Source of the DNA: Actinopolyspora biskrensis
GTDB lineage: Bacteria; Actinomycetota; Actinomycetes; Mycobacteriales; Pseudonocardiaceae
Length of the DNA: 64,000 nt
NCBI RefSeq assembly: GCF_013408175.1
Contig: NZ_JACBYW010000002.1
Span: 248,001-312,000, forward strand
Reading direction: 5' to 3'
Shown: one piece after another, positions 36,870 through 48,977 of the stretch
Numbering within the stretch: the stretch's first letter is position 1
How the letters are laid out: every line of letters begins with the position of its first letter
Made by a program: the position numbers and the translations under genes
Notes under the pieces: model-generated
The model's input: only the letters and a program-made list of their open reading frames with translations
Databases searched by the model: none
Told to the model about the DNA's origin: nothing

Positions 36870-37595
36870 GTGCAAGAGTTCGGCCGAGTGCTGACGAACG
36901 TGTCGGGAGCGGTTCCGGCTTCCGTGGTCGCGCTGCTCGCGCTCGTGCTGGTCGGCTACCGCGGCACCTGGCGGGTGCTGCGCAACGTGGTGACCATCGC
37001 ACACGAGGCGGGGCACGCCCTGGTGGCTCTGCTCAGCGGCCGCAGGCTCAACGGGATCCGGCTGCACTCGGACACCTCGGGGCTGACCGTTTCCACCGGG
37101 CCCGCGCGCGGCCCCGGGATGGTCCTGACCCTGTTCGCGGGATATCCGGCCGTGTCGCTGCTGGGGGCCGTCGCGGCCTGGACGGTTTCCGCCGAGCACG
37201 TGGAGGTCATGCTCTGGACGGCGGTGGGGGCGCTGGCGCTGTTGCTGATCGCGCTGCGCAACCTCTACGGGGTGCTGTCCGTGGTGCTCACCGGCCTCGC
37301 TCTCGCGGCCGTGATCCGGTGGGGCACCCCTCCGGTCACCGTGGTGTGCGCCGAGCTGCTGAGCTGGTTGCTGCTGCTGGGAGGCGTGCGGCCGTTGTTC
37401 GAGCTCTCCGGCAAACGCCGCAGGGGTCGGGCGTCCGACTCCGATGCGGATCAGCTGGCCAGGTTGACCGGTGTGGCGGGGGGAGTCTGGATGGCGGTCT
37501 GGTTCGTGATCTCCGTGGGTCTGCTTGTCCTGGGGGCGCGCTGGTTGCTGGACCTGCCGCCGCTGGCGGAGTTCTCCGCCCCGGTCAGCGGGTGA
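36870..37595 (+). CDS. M50 family metallopeptidase-like membrane protein
   Basis: A 241-residue protein with six or seven hydrophobic segments and the zinc-binding HEAGH motif in a membrane helix (about residue 45-49), followed by LSGRRLNGIRLHSDTSGLT. This fits the M50B site-2-protease-like group common in actinomycetes. It lacks the PDZ domain of RseP. The target substrate is unknown. GTG 36870 follows CGAGGATC, a moderate site. Confidence 0.82.
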   Translation: MQEFGRVLTNVSGAVPASVVALLALVLVGYRGTWRVLRNVVTIAHEAGHALVALLSGRRLNGIRLHSDTSGLTVSTGPARGPGMVLTLFAGYPAVSLLGAVAAWTVSAEHVEVMLWTAVGALALLLIALRNLYGVLSVVLTGLALAAVIRWGTPPVTVVCAELLSWLLLLGGVRPLFELSGKRRRGRASDSDADQLARLTGVAGGVWMAVWFVISVGLLVLGARWLLDLPPLAEFSAPVSG

Positions 37596-37877
37596 ATGTC
37601 CCTCGAGCGGTTGCCAACACGGCACCGGTTGGACGAGCATCGTCACAGTGGTGGTGTGTCGGTCGGTGCCGGTATGGCAGCGCGTGCCGAGACTTCGTTC
37701 ACCGCGTCAGGGCCTGTTCGCTGTGCCGGAGGGGCCTCGTGCTCCCGCGACGAGACATGTCTCCGGGGCACCTTCCAACGCGACCGCGCCGAACGCCCAC
37801 ACATGACGCGTTCGCCCGTTTTGTCGGGGGCACCCAGTACCCTTGGAAGAACGTGACGGAACCGTCGAGGGGGTGGG

Positions 37878-38677
37878 GTGACGGCACAGGACGGTTGGCT
37901 GCTGCGGCGCCTGGACGAGGAGACGCCCAGCGCCGCGCGAGTGTACGAGTACCTGCTCGGCGGCGCGCACGACTTCGCCGCGGACCGTCGGCTGGGCGAG
38001 CGGTTTCCCGCCGCGCTGCCCAGCGCGCGCGACGTGGCGTGTCCCAACCGGGTTTTCCTGCGCAGAGCCGTGCTGACCCCGATGGATGCGGGGACACGAC
38101 AGTTCGCCGGCACCGGGACGGGCAGCCCGGCGGTCGGCAACGTGCACGAGGTGGCGGGCAGGATCGAGCCTGACACCAAAGTGGCCTGCGTGGACGACGA
38201 ACCGGTCGCGGTCGCGCACGGGGGAACTGCTGTTGCGGGACACCCCGGATGTGAGCGCGTTGCACGCCGACGTGTTGCGCCCGGACAACGTGCTGGCGCC
38301 CCCGGAGCCCCGGCGGTTGGTGGACTTCTCCGAACCGATCGGATTGTTGCTCGTCGGAGTGCTGCACTTCGTTCCGCCGGGGTCGGATCCGGTGAACGTG
38401 GTGCGGTGTCACGGGGATGCCCTGCCCTCCGGCGAGTCTGGTCGTTTCGCGTTTCACGGCCGACATCGGGCCCGACGCGATGCGGGGGGCGAGGTGGTGA
38501 AGCAGAGCGCCGCCCCGATCCATCCGCGTTCCCACGCGGAGAGCACCGAGTTGTTCGACGGGCTCGAACTGTTGGATCCCGGTGTGGTGGGGACCGGGCT
38601 GCGGCGCCCCGGGCAAGAGGAGCTTGATGCGGTGGAGCCGGGAGCGGAACGAATTCACGCGGGGGTGGGTAACAAAC
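37878..38677 (+). pseudogene. frame-disrupted SAM-dependent methyltransferase (Methyltransf_19/DUF574)
   Basis: The first frame gives the family's opening (SAARVYEYLLGGAHDFAADR, then CPNRVFLRRAV, VGNVHEVA and VDDEPVAVAHG). At a run of five Gs near 38220 the homology moves to the +1 frame (LLLRDTPDVSALHADVL, LLLVGVLHFVPPGSDP), near 38430 to a third frame (SLVVSRFTADIGPDAM, then a stop), and near 38480 back to the second (KQSAAPIHPRSHAE, ELFDGLELLDPG, IHAGVGNKP). At least three indels are needed, so no functional enzyme is made as read. The final frame runs into the next gene without a stop. Confidence 0.8.
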
Positions 38678-38802
38678 CTTGTGCGGAAGTGGCGTGCCGG
38701 TTGTGCGGGGGCGTGCGGTTCCGGTATGCGGTACGTGCGGCGGTGTTTTCCCGCCGGTTTTCTGGTTCGTGGGGTTCGGTGCTGTCGCTAGGGAGAGGTG
38801 AG

Positions 38803-40992
38803 ATGAGTCGCGCGAGTTCCGGTTGTGGTGCTCCGGGCGAGGGAGTAGTGCCCGATTCGCGGACGGCTTCCTGGGGGAGCGAACCGTGGTGCGCGGAGCT
38901 GGCGGCGCAGTGGGCCCAGCGACTGAACCGCACGTCGTACGTGCCGATGGCTCGTGAATCCCTGGAGAACAGGCTGTGCGAACTGGCCGGTGAGATCGTG
39001 GACGGTCTCCGGACACCGGGAGAGACCGAACGTACCGGGGAGCGGATCGGCGAGCAGTTGGTCCGGTTGAACGCCACGGGTGAGGAGAGCCTCGCGCGCA
39101 GCCTCGACCTGCTCTGCCGCGCACTGCTCCCGGCCCCTTCCGACGAATCGGTGCGGCAGGTGTTCAGCCTGCTGACCTCGGTCGCCTCCGGTTACGCCGC
39201 CGCGAACCGCGCGACCGTCCTCGACCAGCAGGAAAACCTGAGACGCGCGATACTCCGGTCCAAGCTGGATAGCGAGTACAGGTTGCGGGCCAGCCAGGAC
39301 CGTTTCCACGAGGTCTTCCGGACGACGCCGGTCGGCATGGGCATATGCGACGGGGAGGGCGCTTTCCTCGACGTGAACGAGACCCTGGAGTCGCTCCTCG
39401 GGTACTCGGGGGAGGAGCTGCGCTCCAGAACGCTCGCCGAGCTGTTCCACCCCGACGAGACCGACTTCCTCGCGAACACCTACGCGGAACTGCTGCGGGG
39501 GACCCGCGACGAGTTGCGGGAACGCAGGAACCTGCTGCGAGCGGACGGCGGTAAGGCCTGGACCCGCGTCTCGCTCGCGACGTTGCGTGACGGGGAGGAC
39601 ATCCCCGGGCGTTTCGTCGTGATGGTGGAGGACCTGCGGGAGCTGAGTTACCTGCAGGAACGCCTGCAACACCAGACCCTGCACGATGCCATAACCGGCT
39701 TGCCCAATCGGCAGCACTTCCGTTCCAGGCTGGAGACCGCGCTCGCCGGTTTCCCCTCGACGGATCGCCTCACGCTGTACCAGCTGCGGTTGGACGGTTT
39801 CGAGCTGATCAACGAAGGGCTCGGCTACGAGGTCGGTGACGAGATCGTCCGCACCGTGGCCAACAGGCTCCAGGGGCTCGTCGAGGACGAGGACGGACTG
39901 GTGGCTCGCATCGGAGGGACCGAGTTCGCCGTCCTGGTGAGACAGGACCGGTACACGCCGGAGATCTCCGAGTTCGCCGAGGTGATCAACAAGGAGCTGG
40001 ACGAGCCCATCTACATCGGGGGGAACGGGTTGGCCCCCACGGCCAGCATCGGGGTCATCCAGCGTGCCGTTGGGGATCGGGAGCCCGCCGATATGATGTG
40101 GGCGGCCGAAGTGGCGTTGCGCGGAGCGGAGCAGGCGGGCAAGCGGCAGTGGGCGCTTTTCGACCCGCTCCGGGCCCCGTCGGAGCGTTCCGATGCCAGG
40201 CTGGCCGCCGTGATGCCGGGAGCGCTGGAACTCGGCGAGTTCCAGGTGCGCTACAGACCGTGGGTCTCGCTGCTCGAGGGGAGCCTGCTCGCAGTCGAGG
40301 TGCGCCTTTCCTGGCAGCCGTCCGGCCACGACGAACTCGACCACGACGAGTGCCTGCGGCTGGCCGAGCGCTCCGGGATCACGTTGTCCCTGCGGGACTG
40401 GATGCTGCGCACCGCGTGGACACAGCTCGGCGAGTGGCACGCGCAGGGGCTGTGCCCGCAGCTCGTCGCGGGGCTGAGCCCCAACCAGTCCCGCGACCCG
40501 GACCTGGTGGCCGTGGTGCGCGACCTCGTGGACGGGGGAGCGCTCGATGCGGGGTGGCTGCGGCTGTGCGTGTCCATGAAAGCTCTGATGAGCAGTGGTG
40601 GTGAAGCGCGGGACAACGTCACCACGTTGGCCGGGACGGGTGTGCAGACCGCGGCGCACGAGTTCAGCGGCGCTCCGTCCGAACTGCGCTTTCTTCGCGA
40701 GTTCCCCACCTATGCCGCTTTGCTGGCTCCGGACGTGGTGCGACTGGTCGGTGAGTGCGCGGGCGAGGAGGAGACCCCGGAGGCCCGTGCGTTGGCCGGG
40801 GTGATCCCGTTGGCGCGGGACTGCGGGGTGCCGGTAGCCGCCTCGGGGGTGAGCACCGAACGACAGGTGCGCTGGTGGCGGGAAGCCGGGTGCGAGATCG
40901 CCTCCGGCCCGTACTACGGCACACCGCTGGACGCGGTGGGGATGACCGAGCTGCTGCGGAGCGGAGTACCTCCCTACGGTCTCGCGGGATGA
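38803..40992 (+). CDS. PAS-GGDEF-EAL protein with degenerate catalytic motifs
   Basis: A 729-residue protein: helical N-terminus (about 1-165), PAS domain (about 170-290), GGDEF domain (about 300-460) and EAL domain (about 475-725). The GGDEF signature reads RIGGTEFAVL, and the EAL signature reads AVEVRLSW instead of EALLRW. The PxSVNLS, DDFG and EGVET positions are also altered (GLSPNQ, HEFSGA, ASGVST). Both enzymes are therefore probably inactive, and the protein may be a c-di-GMP or GTP effector. ATG 38803 follows GGGAGAGG. The frame upstream belongs to the broken methyltransferase. Confidence 0.88.
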   Translation: MSRASSGCGAPGEGVVPDSRTASWGSEPWCAELAAQWAQRLNRTSYVPMARESLENRLCELAGEIVDGLRTPGETERTGERIGEQLVRLNATGEESLARSLDLLCRALLPAPSDESVRQVFSLLTSVASGYAAANRATVLDQQENLRRAILRSKLDSEYRLRASQDRFHEVFRTTPVGMGICDGEGAFLDVNETLESLLGYSGEELRSRTLAELFHPDETDFLANTYAELLRGTRDELRERRNLLRADGGKAWTRVSLATLRDGEDIPGRFVVMVEDLRELSYLQERLQHQTLHDAITGLPNRQHFRSRLETALAGFPSTDRLTLYQLRLDGFELINEGLGYEVGDEIVRTVANRLQGLVEDEDGLVARIGGTEFAVLVRQDRYTPEISEFAEVINKELDEPIYIGGNGLAPTASIGVIQRAVGDREPADMMWAAEVALRGAEQAGKRQWALFDPLRAPSERSDARLAAVMPGALELGEFQVRYRPWVSLLEGSLLAVEVRLSWQPSGHDELDHDECLRLAERSGITLSLRDWMLRTAWTQLGEWHAQGLCPQLVAGLSPNQSRDPDLVAVVRDLVDGGALDAGWLRLCVSMKALMSSGGEARDNVTTLAGTGVQTAAHEFSGAPSELRFLREFPTYAALLAPDVVRLVGECAGEEETPEARALAGVIPLARDCGVPVAASGVSTERQVRWWREAGCEIASGPYYGTPLDAVGMTELLRSGVPPYGLAG

Positions 40993-41013
40993 CGGCGCTG
41001 GGCGGCCTCCCCG

Positions 41014-42012
41014 TCACGTGCTCGAGTCGTCTCCACGGAAGGCGCGCAGGACGCGTTCGGCGGCCATGCCGGCGGTCACCTCGCCGTCGCGCACCCGCTG
41101 TTCGATCTCCTCGCGCGTCCGCTTCACCCGCGGATTCCCGAGGAGCTCGCTCATGAGCTGGTCCCGCACCAGTTCCCAGGTCCACTCCAGCCGCTGCCGG
41201 CTGCGTTTCTCCTCCAGATCTCCTGCCTCGGACAACGCCGCGTGGTGCTCCAACACCTGCTGCCAGAGTTTGTCCAGCCCCGTTCCGTTGAGGCCGCTGC
41301 AGGTGGTGATCCGCGGTTTCCAGGACGCGTGCGGCGGGGTCAGCAGCCGCAGCGCGCTCCGCAGTTCGCGGGCGGATCGGCGGGCCTCGTCCTCGTGGGG
41401 ACCATCGGCCTTGTTGACCGCGACCAGATCGGCCAGTTCCAGCACACCCTTCTTGATGCCCTGCAGTTGATCTCCGGTGCGGGCCATCGTGAGCAGCAGG
41501 AAGCAGTCCACCATCCCCGCAACCGTGATCTCGGACTGTCCGACCCCGACGGTCTCCACCAGCACCACGTCGAATCCGGCCGCCTCCATGAGCACGATGG
41601 TTTCCCTGGTGGCCCTGGCCACCCCGCCGAGGGTGCCCGCCGTGGGGGAGGGGCGGATGAAGGCGTCCGCCTCGGCGGCGAGCGCGCCCATGCGGGTCTT
41701 GTCACCGAGAATGCTGCCCCCGCTCCGGTTCGACGAGGGGTCCACGGCCAGCACCCCGACCCGGTGTCCCTCACCGACCAGTTTGGTGCCGAGCGACTCG
41801 ATGAAGGTGGACTTGCCGACCCCCGGAACGCCGGTGATGCCGATGCGGTGGGCGCCACCCGCGTGCGGCAGCAGTCGGGTCAGCAACCGCTGCGCCTTGT
41901 CCCGGTGTTCGGGACGGGTGGACTCCACGAGGGTTATGGCCCGTGCCAGCGTGGGGCGTGACCCCGCGAGCACGCCCTCGGCGTAGGTGTCGACATCGAT
42001 GGTTCGTGACAT
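41014..42012 (-). CDS. meaB: methylmalonyl-CoA mutase-associated GTPase MeaB
   Basis: A G3E P-loop GTPase of 332 residues that guards cobalamin loading and protects methylmalonyl-CoA mutase. It has [15 protein letters not shown] (Walker A, about residue 58-72), the switch region [18 protein letters not shown] and the NKADG base-specificity motif. It lies downstream of mutAB on the same strand but is separated from mutB by 201 bp, an unusual gap. Confidence 0.95.
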   Translation of the reverse strand: MSRTIDVDTYAEGVLAGSRPTLARAITLVESTRPEHRDKAQRLLTRLLPHAGGAHRIGITGVPGVGKSTFIESLGTKLVGEGHRVGVLAVDPSSNRSGGSILGDKTRMGALAAEADAFIRPSPTAGTLGGVARATRETIVLMEAAGFDVVLVETVGVGQSEITVAGMVDCFLLLTMARTGDQLQGIKKGVLELADLVAVNKADGPHEDEARRSARELRSALRLLTPPHASWKPRITTCSGLNGTGLDKLWQQVLEHHAALSEAGDLEEKRSRQRLEWTWELVRDQLMSELLGNPRVKRTREEIEQRVRDGEVTAGMAAERVLRAFRGDDSST

Positions 42013-42088
42013 GGTTCAGGTCTCGTTTCGCCGCGGGCGTCGCCCGGACGGCCAGTTCGCGTCCGGGCGCCCCGCTCGGACGAGTGCT

Positions 42089-42103
42089 CTTGGAACTTCT
42101 GAC
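42089..42103 (+). repeat. CTTGGAACTTCTGAC repeat, copy 2
   Basis: An exact 15-base match to 11642-11656. A GCGGCAGGGC block and CACGTG follow in both places. Confidence 0.5.
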
Positions 42104-42140
42104 GGAGGGCCTCGTTCGGGGCGGGGCCGTTACTCGAGGT

Positions 42141-42160
42141 GCCCTGCAACGCGGCAGGGC
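42141..42160 (-). terminator. hairpin downstream of mutB
   Basis: GCCCTGC (42141-42147) and GCAGGGC (42154-42160) form a 7-bp stem with a 6-base loop, about 55 bases beyond the mutB stop. Confidence 0.5.
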
Positions 42161-42213
42161 GCCGACTCACGTGACGGCTACCCGACCAACCGCGCAAAGC
42201 TCTGCCGCGGGCC

Positions 42214-44444
<2,231 letters not shown>

Positions 44445-44448
<4 letters not shown>

Positions 44449-46370
44449 GATGTCGCTTTCGGAACGGCCGCGGTGGGCGAGGCCCACCGTTGGTGGATGT
44501 CGGTCAGCGCTTGCGGCACGTCGCTGCGGGCGTGGACGAAGCCGTCCACCCCTCGGGGAGCCGGGTCCTGGGGGGTGCGGGCCAGCAGCACGAGCCGCGC
44601 GCCCGCCGCCGCGAGGGCCGTGGCGGTGTCCTCCGCGCGCTGCTCGTAGATCTCGTTCGAGGAGCACAGGACCACCAGGGTGGTTCCCGAACGTTCGAAC
44701 GCCTCCAGCACCTCCCCGGTCGTTTCGGTCTCCCCGGCCTCCTCGGTGGTCACTCCGCCCGTGGCGAGCAGGTTCCGCGTGAAGGAGGCACGTGCGGTGT
44801 AGGAGGCCAGCGGGCCGAGCGTCGCGAGGAAGACCTTGGGGCGCCCGGCGGGCAGCTCCTCGGCCATGCGCTCGGCCTCGTCGCGGAGCCGTTCGTAGTC
44901 CTCGGCGTAGCGGTGCCGGGGCAGCCCGCCCGTCTCCGGTTCCGGGGGGCGTGCGCGACGGGTGAGCGGCCGTTCGTTCGGGTCCGGGTACTCGCTGACT
45001 CCGGTGAGCTGGTCGGTGCGGTGGGCGAGTGCCTCACGGCGCCGTTGCCAGGTGCTGTCCAGCCGTTCGGCGACCATCCCCGAACCGAGTGCCTCGGACA
45101 GGCCTCCTGTCGCCTCGATGTCCTGGAACCAGCTCCACGCGGTTTTCGCGAGCTCGTCGGTCAGGGACTCCACGTAGTACGAGCCGCCCGCCGGATCGAT
45201 GACCTGTCCGATGTGGGCTTCGTCGGTCAGCAGGGCCTGGGTGTTGCGGGCGATCCGGCGGGAGAAGGAGTCGGGCAGCCCCAGCGGGGTGTCGAAGGGT
45301 CGGACCGTGACGGACTGCGCGCCACCCGCTCCGGCGGCGAACGCGGCGATGGTGGAGCGCAGCATGTTCACCCACGGGTCGTGACGGGTGAGCATCGCCG
45401 AGGAGGTCACGGCGTGCTGCCGTTGACCCCGCGCGTGCTCGGCGACTCCGCAGGCACGCAGCACCCGTTCCCACATTCGCCGGGCCGCCCTGAGCTTGGC
45501 GATGGTGGTGAACTGGTCCACTGTGGCCGCGAAGCGGAACTCCAGCAGTCCGGCCGCGTTTTCCGCGGGCAGGTCCGCTTCGGTGAGCATGCGCAGGTAG
45601 GCGACCCCGGCGGCGACGGCACAGCCGAGCTCCTCGGCGTCGGAACCGCCTGCGTCGTGGTACGGCAGCCCGTCCACGCTGATGGCGTGCATGCCCGGAT
45701 ACTTCCGCGCGCAGCGGCGGGCGAGCTCCACGGCGGGACCCGTGTCGTGGGGGGCTCCCGTCCGAGCTCGCAGGCCCACGGGGTCGGCTCCGAGATTGCC
45801 GCGCAGCGATTCGTCGGCCACGCCCCACTGCTCGGCCAGCCGCAGCAGTTCCGCGGCGGCGCTTTCGTAGTGCTGTCCGGGATGGAGCACCACACCCGCG
45901 AGGTCGAGCCGGGTCCCGTGCAGCGCGTCCCCGAGATCTTCCACGGCGATTCCGCCGGGGCCCGTCCGCAGCCACACCGAACCGGCTCCGCCCTCCAGAT
46001 CGGCCAGTATCTCGCGGTTGCTCGTGGCCGCGTCCGGGTCGTCGTGGTACTGACGAACGTCCCAGCCCCCGTCGACCGCGCCCGCGGGGCGGGAGTGCCT
46101 GGTGAACGGGGCCAGCCCGGGCAGTCCGTTCGCGGAGTGCCCGGCGCGCGCCGTGTACAGCGGCTGGACCTCGATCCCGTCGTAGGTCTCGGTTGCCAGC
46201 GCCTCCTCCGGTCGCTCCCGGGCGGGTGCGTCCCGGGGCAGCAGACCGGACTTGCGCAGCACCTGATCGACCTGCGCCTGCCACTGCCCGTGGGTGGGCG
46301 GTTCGAACCCGGCCATCAGATCGAGCCGGTCTCCGTGCTCGCTCGACGTTGAGCGCTCCGACGCCGTCAT
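44445..46370 (-). CDS. mutA: methylmalonyl-CoA mutase, small subunit
   Basis: A 641-residue subunit that pairs with MutB. It has the barrel fold and a worn C-terminal cobalamin-like domain without the DxHxxG histidine, as expected for the non-catalytic subunit. Recognisable parts are [37 protein letters not shown] and [19 protein letters not shown]. Its stop overlaps the mutB start, enforcing equal translation. The Shine-Dalgarno site for the ATG at 46370 is weak. Confidence 0.95.
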
Positions 46371-46689
46371 GGAAGCCGATGGTATGCCCGTGCTCGGCGA
46401 ATCGAGACCGGCGTCGGGTGTGACGCGCGTCCCAAATTTGTTAGAGCTCGTTAACCGGAGCTGGGAGTCGCTCCGGGGAAGTGCTCACGCGGGAGCCCGC
46501 CGTGAGTTCCGAGTTCGTTCGGTGTTCGTCCGGGTGAAAATCGATCTTTCAGTTGTGCTAATCAGCAGTGCAGAAAGTTTCACTTGTGCTACCTATTTTG
46601 AGGGCGCATCCTCGTGTTGATCGACGAAAAGAGCTCCGCTCGGGAGACGGAACGAACCCCGGAGCGGTCACACCGGACGGGAGAGGACG
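46371..46689. other. divergent promoter region between mutA and a small acidic gene
   Basis: This 319-bp gap has an AT-rich block from about 46520 to 46610 (with TTTCACTTGTGC and TACCTATTTTG) that could hold the promoter of the rightward gene. The CCAAATTTGTTAGAGC stretch near 46431 may serve mutA. No gene is evident. Confidence 0.4.
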
Positions 46690-46995
46690 ATGACCGGACA
46701 GGCCACCGACGAATGCGCCACGCTGCCGCGTGAGGCTCGGGAGGAGATCTTCGGGGGTGACGGTTCCGGACCGCGGGAAGCGCCCCTCGAACGGCAGGAC
46801 GAGTTCGCCACCCCGGAACCGCCGTCCGTCGGGCGGGAGGACTCGATCCCGGCCGAACAGGATGAACGGGATCCGGTCGAACAAGGACCGGTCGATCAGG
46901 ATCGGGACTACGTCGAAGCTCCTCCGGGGGCGCGATCCCTGTTCGCCGCGGTACTCGCCGAGATCGGGAGCTGGCGCGCGGACGTCCTCAAGTGA
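46690..46995 (+). CDS. small acidic protein of unknown function
   Basis: A 101-residue, strongly acidic protein (about one quarter Asp plus Glu) with a probably disordered middle and a helical end (RSLFAAVLAEIGSW). GGGAGAGG lies 4 bases before the ATG and an AT-rich promoter-like region precedes it, which is why it is accepted as coding. No homologue is recognised. High acidity fits a salt-adapted host but is not proof. Confidence 0.5.
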   Translation: MTGQATDECATLPREAREEIFGGDGSGPREAPLERQDEFATPEPPSVGREDSIPAEQDERDPVEQGPVDQDRDYVEAPPGARSLFAAVLAEIGSWRADVLK

Positions 46996-47041
46996 CGTCC
47001 GCGCGGTCGAACTCGAAAGACTGCCCGCGCGGAACCGTGGC

Positions 47042-48250
47042 TCACCGCTGCTCGAGCTGCCTCTCCAGGCCGGACACGATTTCGCCGAACCGGGGAAGCG
47101 CGCGGAACTCCCGTGCCATGGCCCGGGTGCGGTGGCGGTGGGCGGAGTCGGCGAGCACCGTCCCCAAGGCCGTGCGCAGCGAGTCGTGGGTGAGGTCCTC
47201 GAGGTTGAGGCGTTTGCCCGCCTCCAGCTGTTCGACTCGTTCGGCGTTGGCAGGCTGCTCGGCGGATATGGGCAGCACCACCATGGGAATTCCGCTGCTG
47301 AGCGCTTCCCGGACTCCGTTGAAACCGCCGTGGGTGATGAAGGCTTCGCAGGCGGGCAGCAGCAGTTGTTGCTGTGCGAAGGAGGTCAGGTACACATTGT
47401 CCGGACGGGATCCGGTCCAGTCCTCGGGAGAGACGCCGTCGCCGAGGGCGACCACACCCGTGACACGCAGATCGCCGAGTGCTTCCACGATGGTGTTCAG
47501 CAGGTTGAGTTCGCCTCCGCCGAGCATCCCGGCCGCGTTGGAACCGAGGGTGGCCAGCACCAGGGGGCGGTCTCCCGGCAGTTCCGCGATCGCCGGGTCG
47601 AGCTGTCCGGCCCTCGCCGGGGGAGCGTTGTAGTAGCTCGCGGAGGGGAGCCGCAGCGACTCCGGGTAGAAGCTTTCCGGGGCCATGCCGATCCTCCCAC
47701 CCCGGAAGGGGTGCAGCGGATCGGTCACCGGTTCCAGGTCGAGCCTGCCGCGCTGCTCGTTGATCCTGGTGAGCATCGCCTCGGTGTTGAACGGGGCCAG
47801 CGGTCCGATGTCCAGGGCGGTGTGCCGCACTCCGAGGTATTCGGCCGCGTAGTAGCTCGCGTGGTCGGTGGATTCGCGGACGAGCAGGTCGGGGGCGAAG
47901 GATTTCAGCACCTCCACGGCCTCTTCCGCGCTGTCCCCCGCGACCGGTCCGGCGAACATGGCCGCGAAGTGGTCGTCCTGTGCGCGCAGCGTCTTCCGCC
48001 CCAGGTCCTCGAGGAACGCCAGGTCCAGCCCGAGTCGTTCGTGCAGTTCGGGGCGTTGGAGCATCTCGCGCGGGCTGATCGCGTTCCGCAGGGGAAGCGG
48101 GGTCAGTCCGAACGCGTGGATCTCTTCGGACAGTTCGGGCGAGGTCAGCACCGCCACTTCGTGTCCGGCCTCGGCCGCCAGCCGAGCGAGTGGAAGCACG
48201 GCCGGAACGAGGTGGGAGTAGAGGGGTTGGCTGCCGAAGGCGATACGCAA
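47042..48250 (-). CDS. family 1 (MGT/UGT-like) glycosyltransferase
   Basis: A GT-B enzyme of 402 residues. The N-terminal half starts with the acceptor domain motif SQPLYSHLVPAVLPLARLA, and the C-terminal donor domain has THGGFNGVREALSSGIPMVVLPI, the signature of macrolide/natural-product glycosyltransferases (His and Gln/Glu contacts in the nucleotide-sugar site). TTG 48250 is 5 bases after TGGAG. It may glycosylate, and so inactivate, a small molecule, but no biosynthetic cluster surrounds it. Confidence 0.88.
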   Translation of the reverse strand: MRIAFGSQPLYSHLVPAVLPLARLAAEAGHEVAVLTSPELSEEIHAFGLTPLPLRNAISPREMLQRPELHERLGLDLAFLEDLGRKTLRAQDDHFAAMFAGPVAGDSAEEAVEVLKSFAPDLLVRESTDHASYYAAEYLGVRHTALDIGPLAPFNTEAMLTRINEQRGRLDLEPVTDPLHPFRGGRIGMAPESFYPESLRLPSASYYNAPPARAGQLDPAIAELPGDRPLVLATLGSNAAGMLGGGELNLLNTIVEALGDLRVTGVVALGDGVSPEDWTGSRPDNVYLTSFAQQQLLLPACEAFITHGGFNGVREALSSGIPMVVLPISAEQPANAERVEQLEAGKRLNLEDLTHDSLRTALGTVLADSAHRHRTRAMAREFRALPRFGEIVSGLERQLEQR

Positions 48251-48485
48251 GACGACTCCAGAAGACGGTGCTGAATCGTGAGTGGTGCTGAATCGTGATC
48301 GGGCTCTCGAGATCGACGGTACGCGCCGAAGCGATCACCATCGGTGAGATGGTTGTCACACAACGCTTTCGTGTGGTCTTCGGGAGCCGACTCGCACGGT
48401 CCCGAACGGGTCGGGGGCCTCCGTGCCAGGAGCCCAGCGTAGGACGGCGGCCGGTGGGGGGCGGTGGAGGTCCTAACGTGGAGCC

Positions 48486-48821
48486 GTGCTGATAGCCCGT
48501 TCCATCGCCCTGTTCGTGTTGGCCGCTTTCTGCGAGATAGGCGGCGCCTGGCTGGTTTGGCAGGGCGTGCGCGAGCACCGGGGCTGGCTGTGGATCGGAG
48601 CCGGTGTGGCGGCGCTCGGGGCGTACGGGTTCGTGGCAACCCTGCAGCCCGACGCCCACTTCGGACGGATCCTCGCCGCTTACGGGGGCGTGTTCGTGGC
48701 CGGGTCGCTGGCCTGGGGAACGGCATTGGACGGCTACCGGCCCGACCGCTACGACGTCGTCGGTGCGCTGATCTGCCTGCTCGGCGTGGCCGTGATCATG
48801 TACGCCCCGCGTGTTCGGTGA
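48486..48821 (+). CDS. YnfA family membrane protein
   Basis: A 111-residue protein with four membrane helices and the YnfA hallmarks: [15 protein letters not shown] in helix 1, [21 protein letters not shown] in helix 3, and [15 protein letters not shown] in helix 4. It is a member of the SMR-like superfamily, proposed as a small-molecule efflux protein. The GTG start follows GGAGG by several bases. It is a single gene. Confidence 0.92.
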   Translation: MLIARSIALFVLAAFCEIGGAWLVWQGVREHRGWLWIGAGVAALGAYGFVATLQPDAHFGRILAAYGGVFVAGSLAWGTALDGYRPDRYDVVGALICLLGVAVIMYAPRVR

Positions 48822-48977
48822 ACCACAGTTGCAGGCGAAATCCCGAGGGGCTTCCTCGGACCCGGCGGGCGCCCTTCCGCCGGGCGGGTTGCGCCGTATT
48901 CCCGGAGCACTCCCCCGAACGAGTGTGTTCGACCCCACGTGCCCACCACGGACGCCGAACGGGAAGATGGAGGGGAG

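Larger units (their letters stand above)
42013..42213 (-). other. gap between mutB and meaB with repeat and hairpin
   Basis: This 201-bp segment has the CTTGGAACTTCTGAC repeat (42089-42103), a GCCCTGC/GCAGGGC hairpin (42141-42147 with 42154-42160) and GGCTACCCG (42176-42184), which on the mutB strand reads CGGGTAGCC as in the glyA and sigF flanks. It may terminate mutAB or carry an internal promoter for meaB. Confidence 0.5.

Noticed and set aside
37643-39124. 493-codon minus-strand frame over the broken methyltransferase
   Set aside because: Low-complexity Arg/Pro/Ser sequence with no domain; the plus strand has recognisable, though frameshifted, homology.
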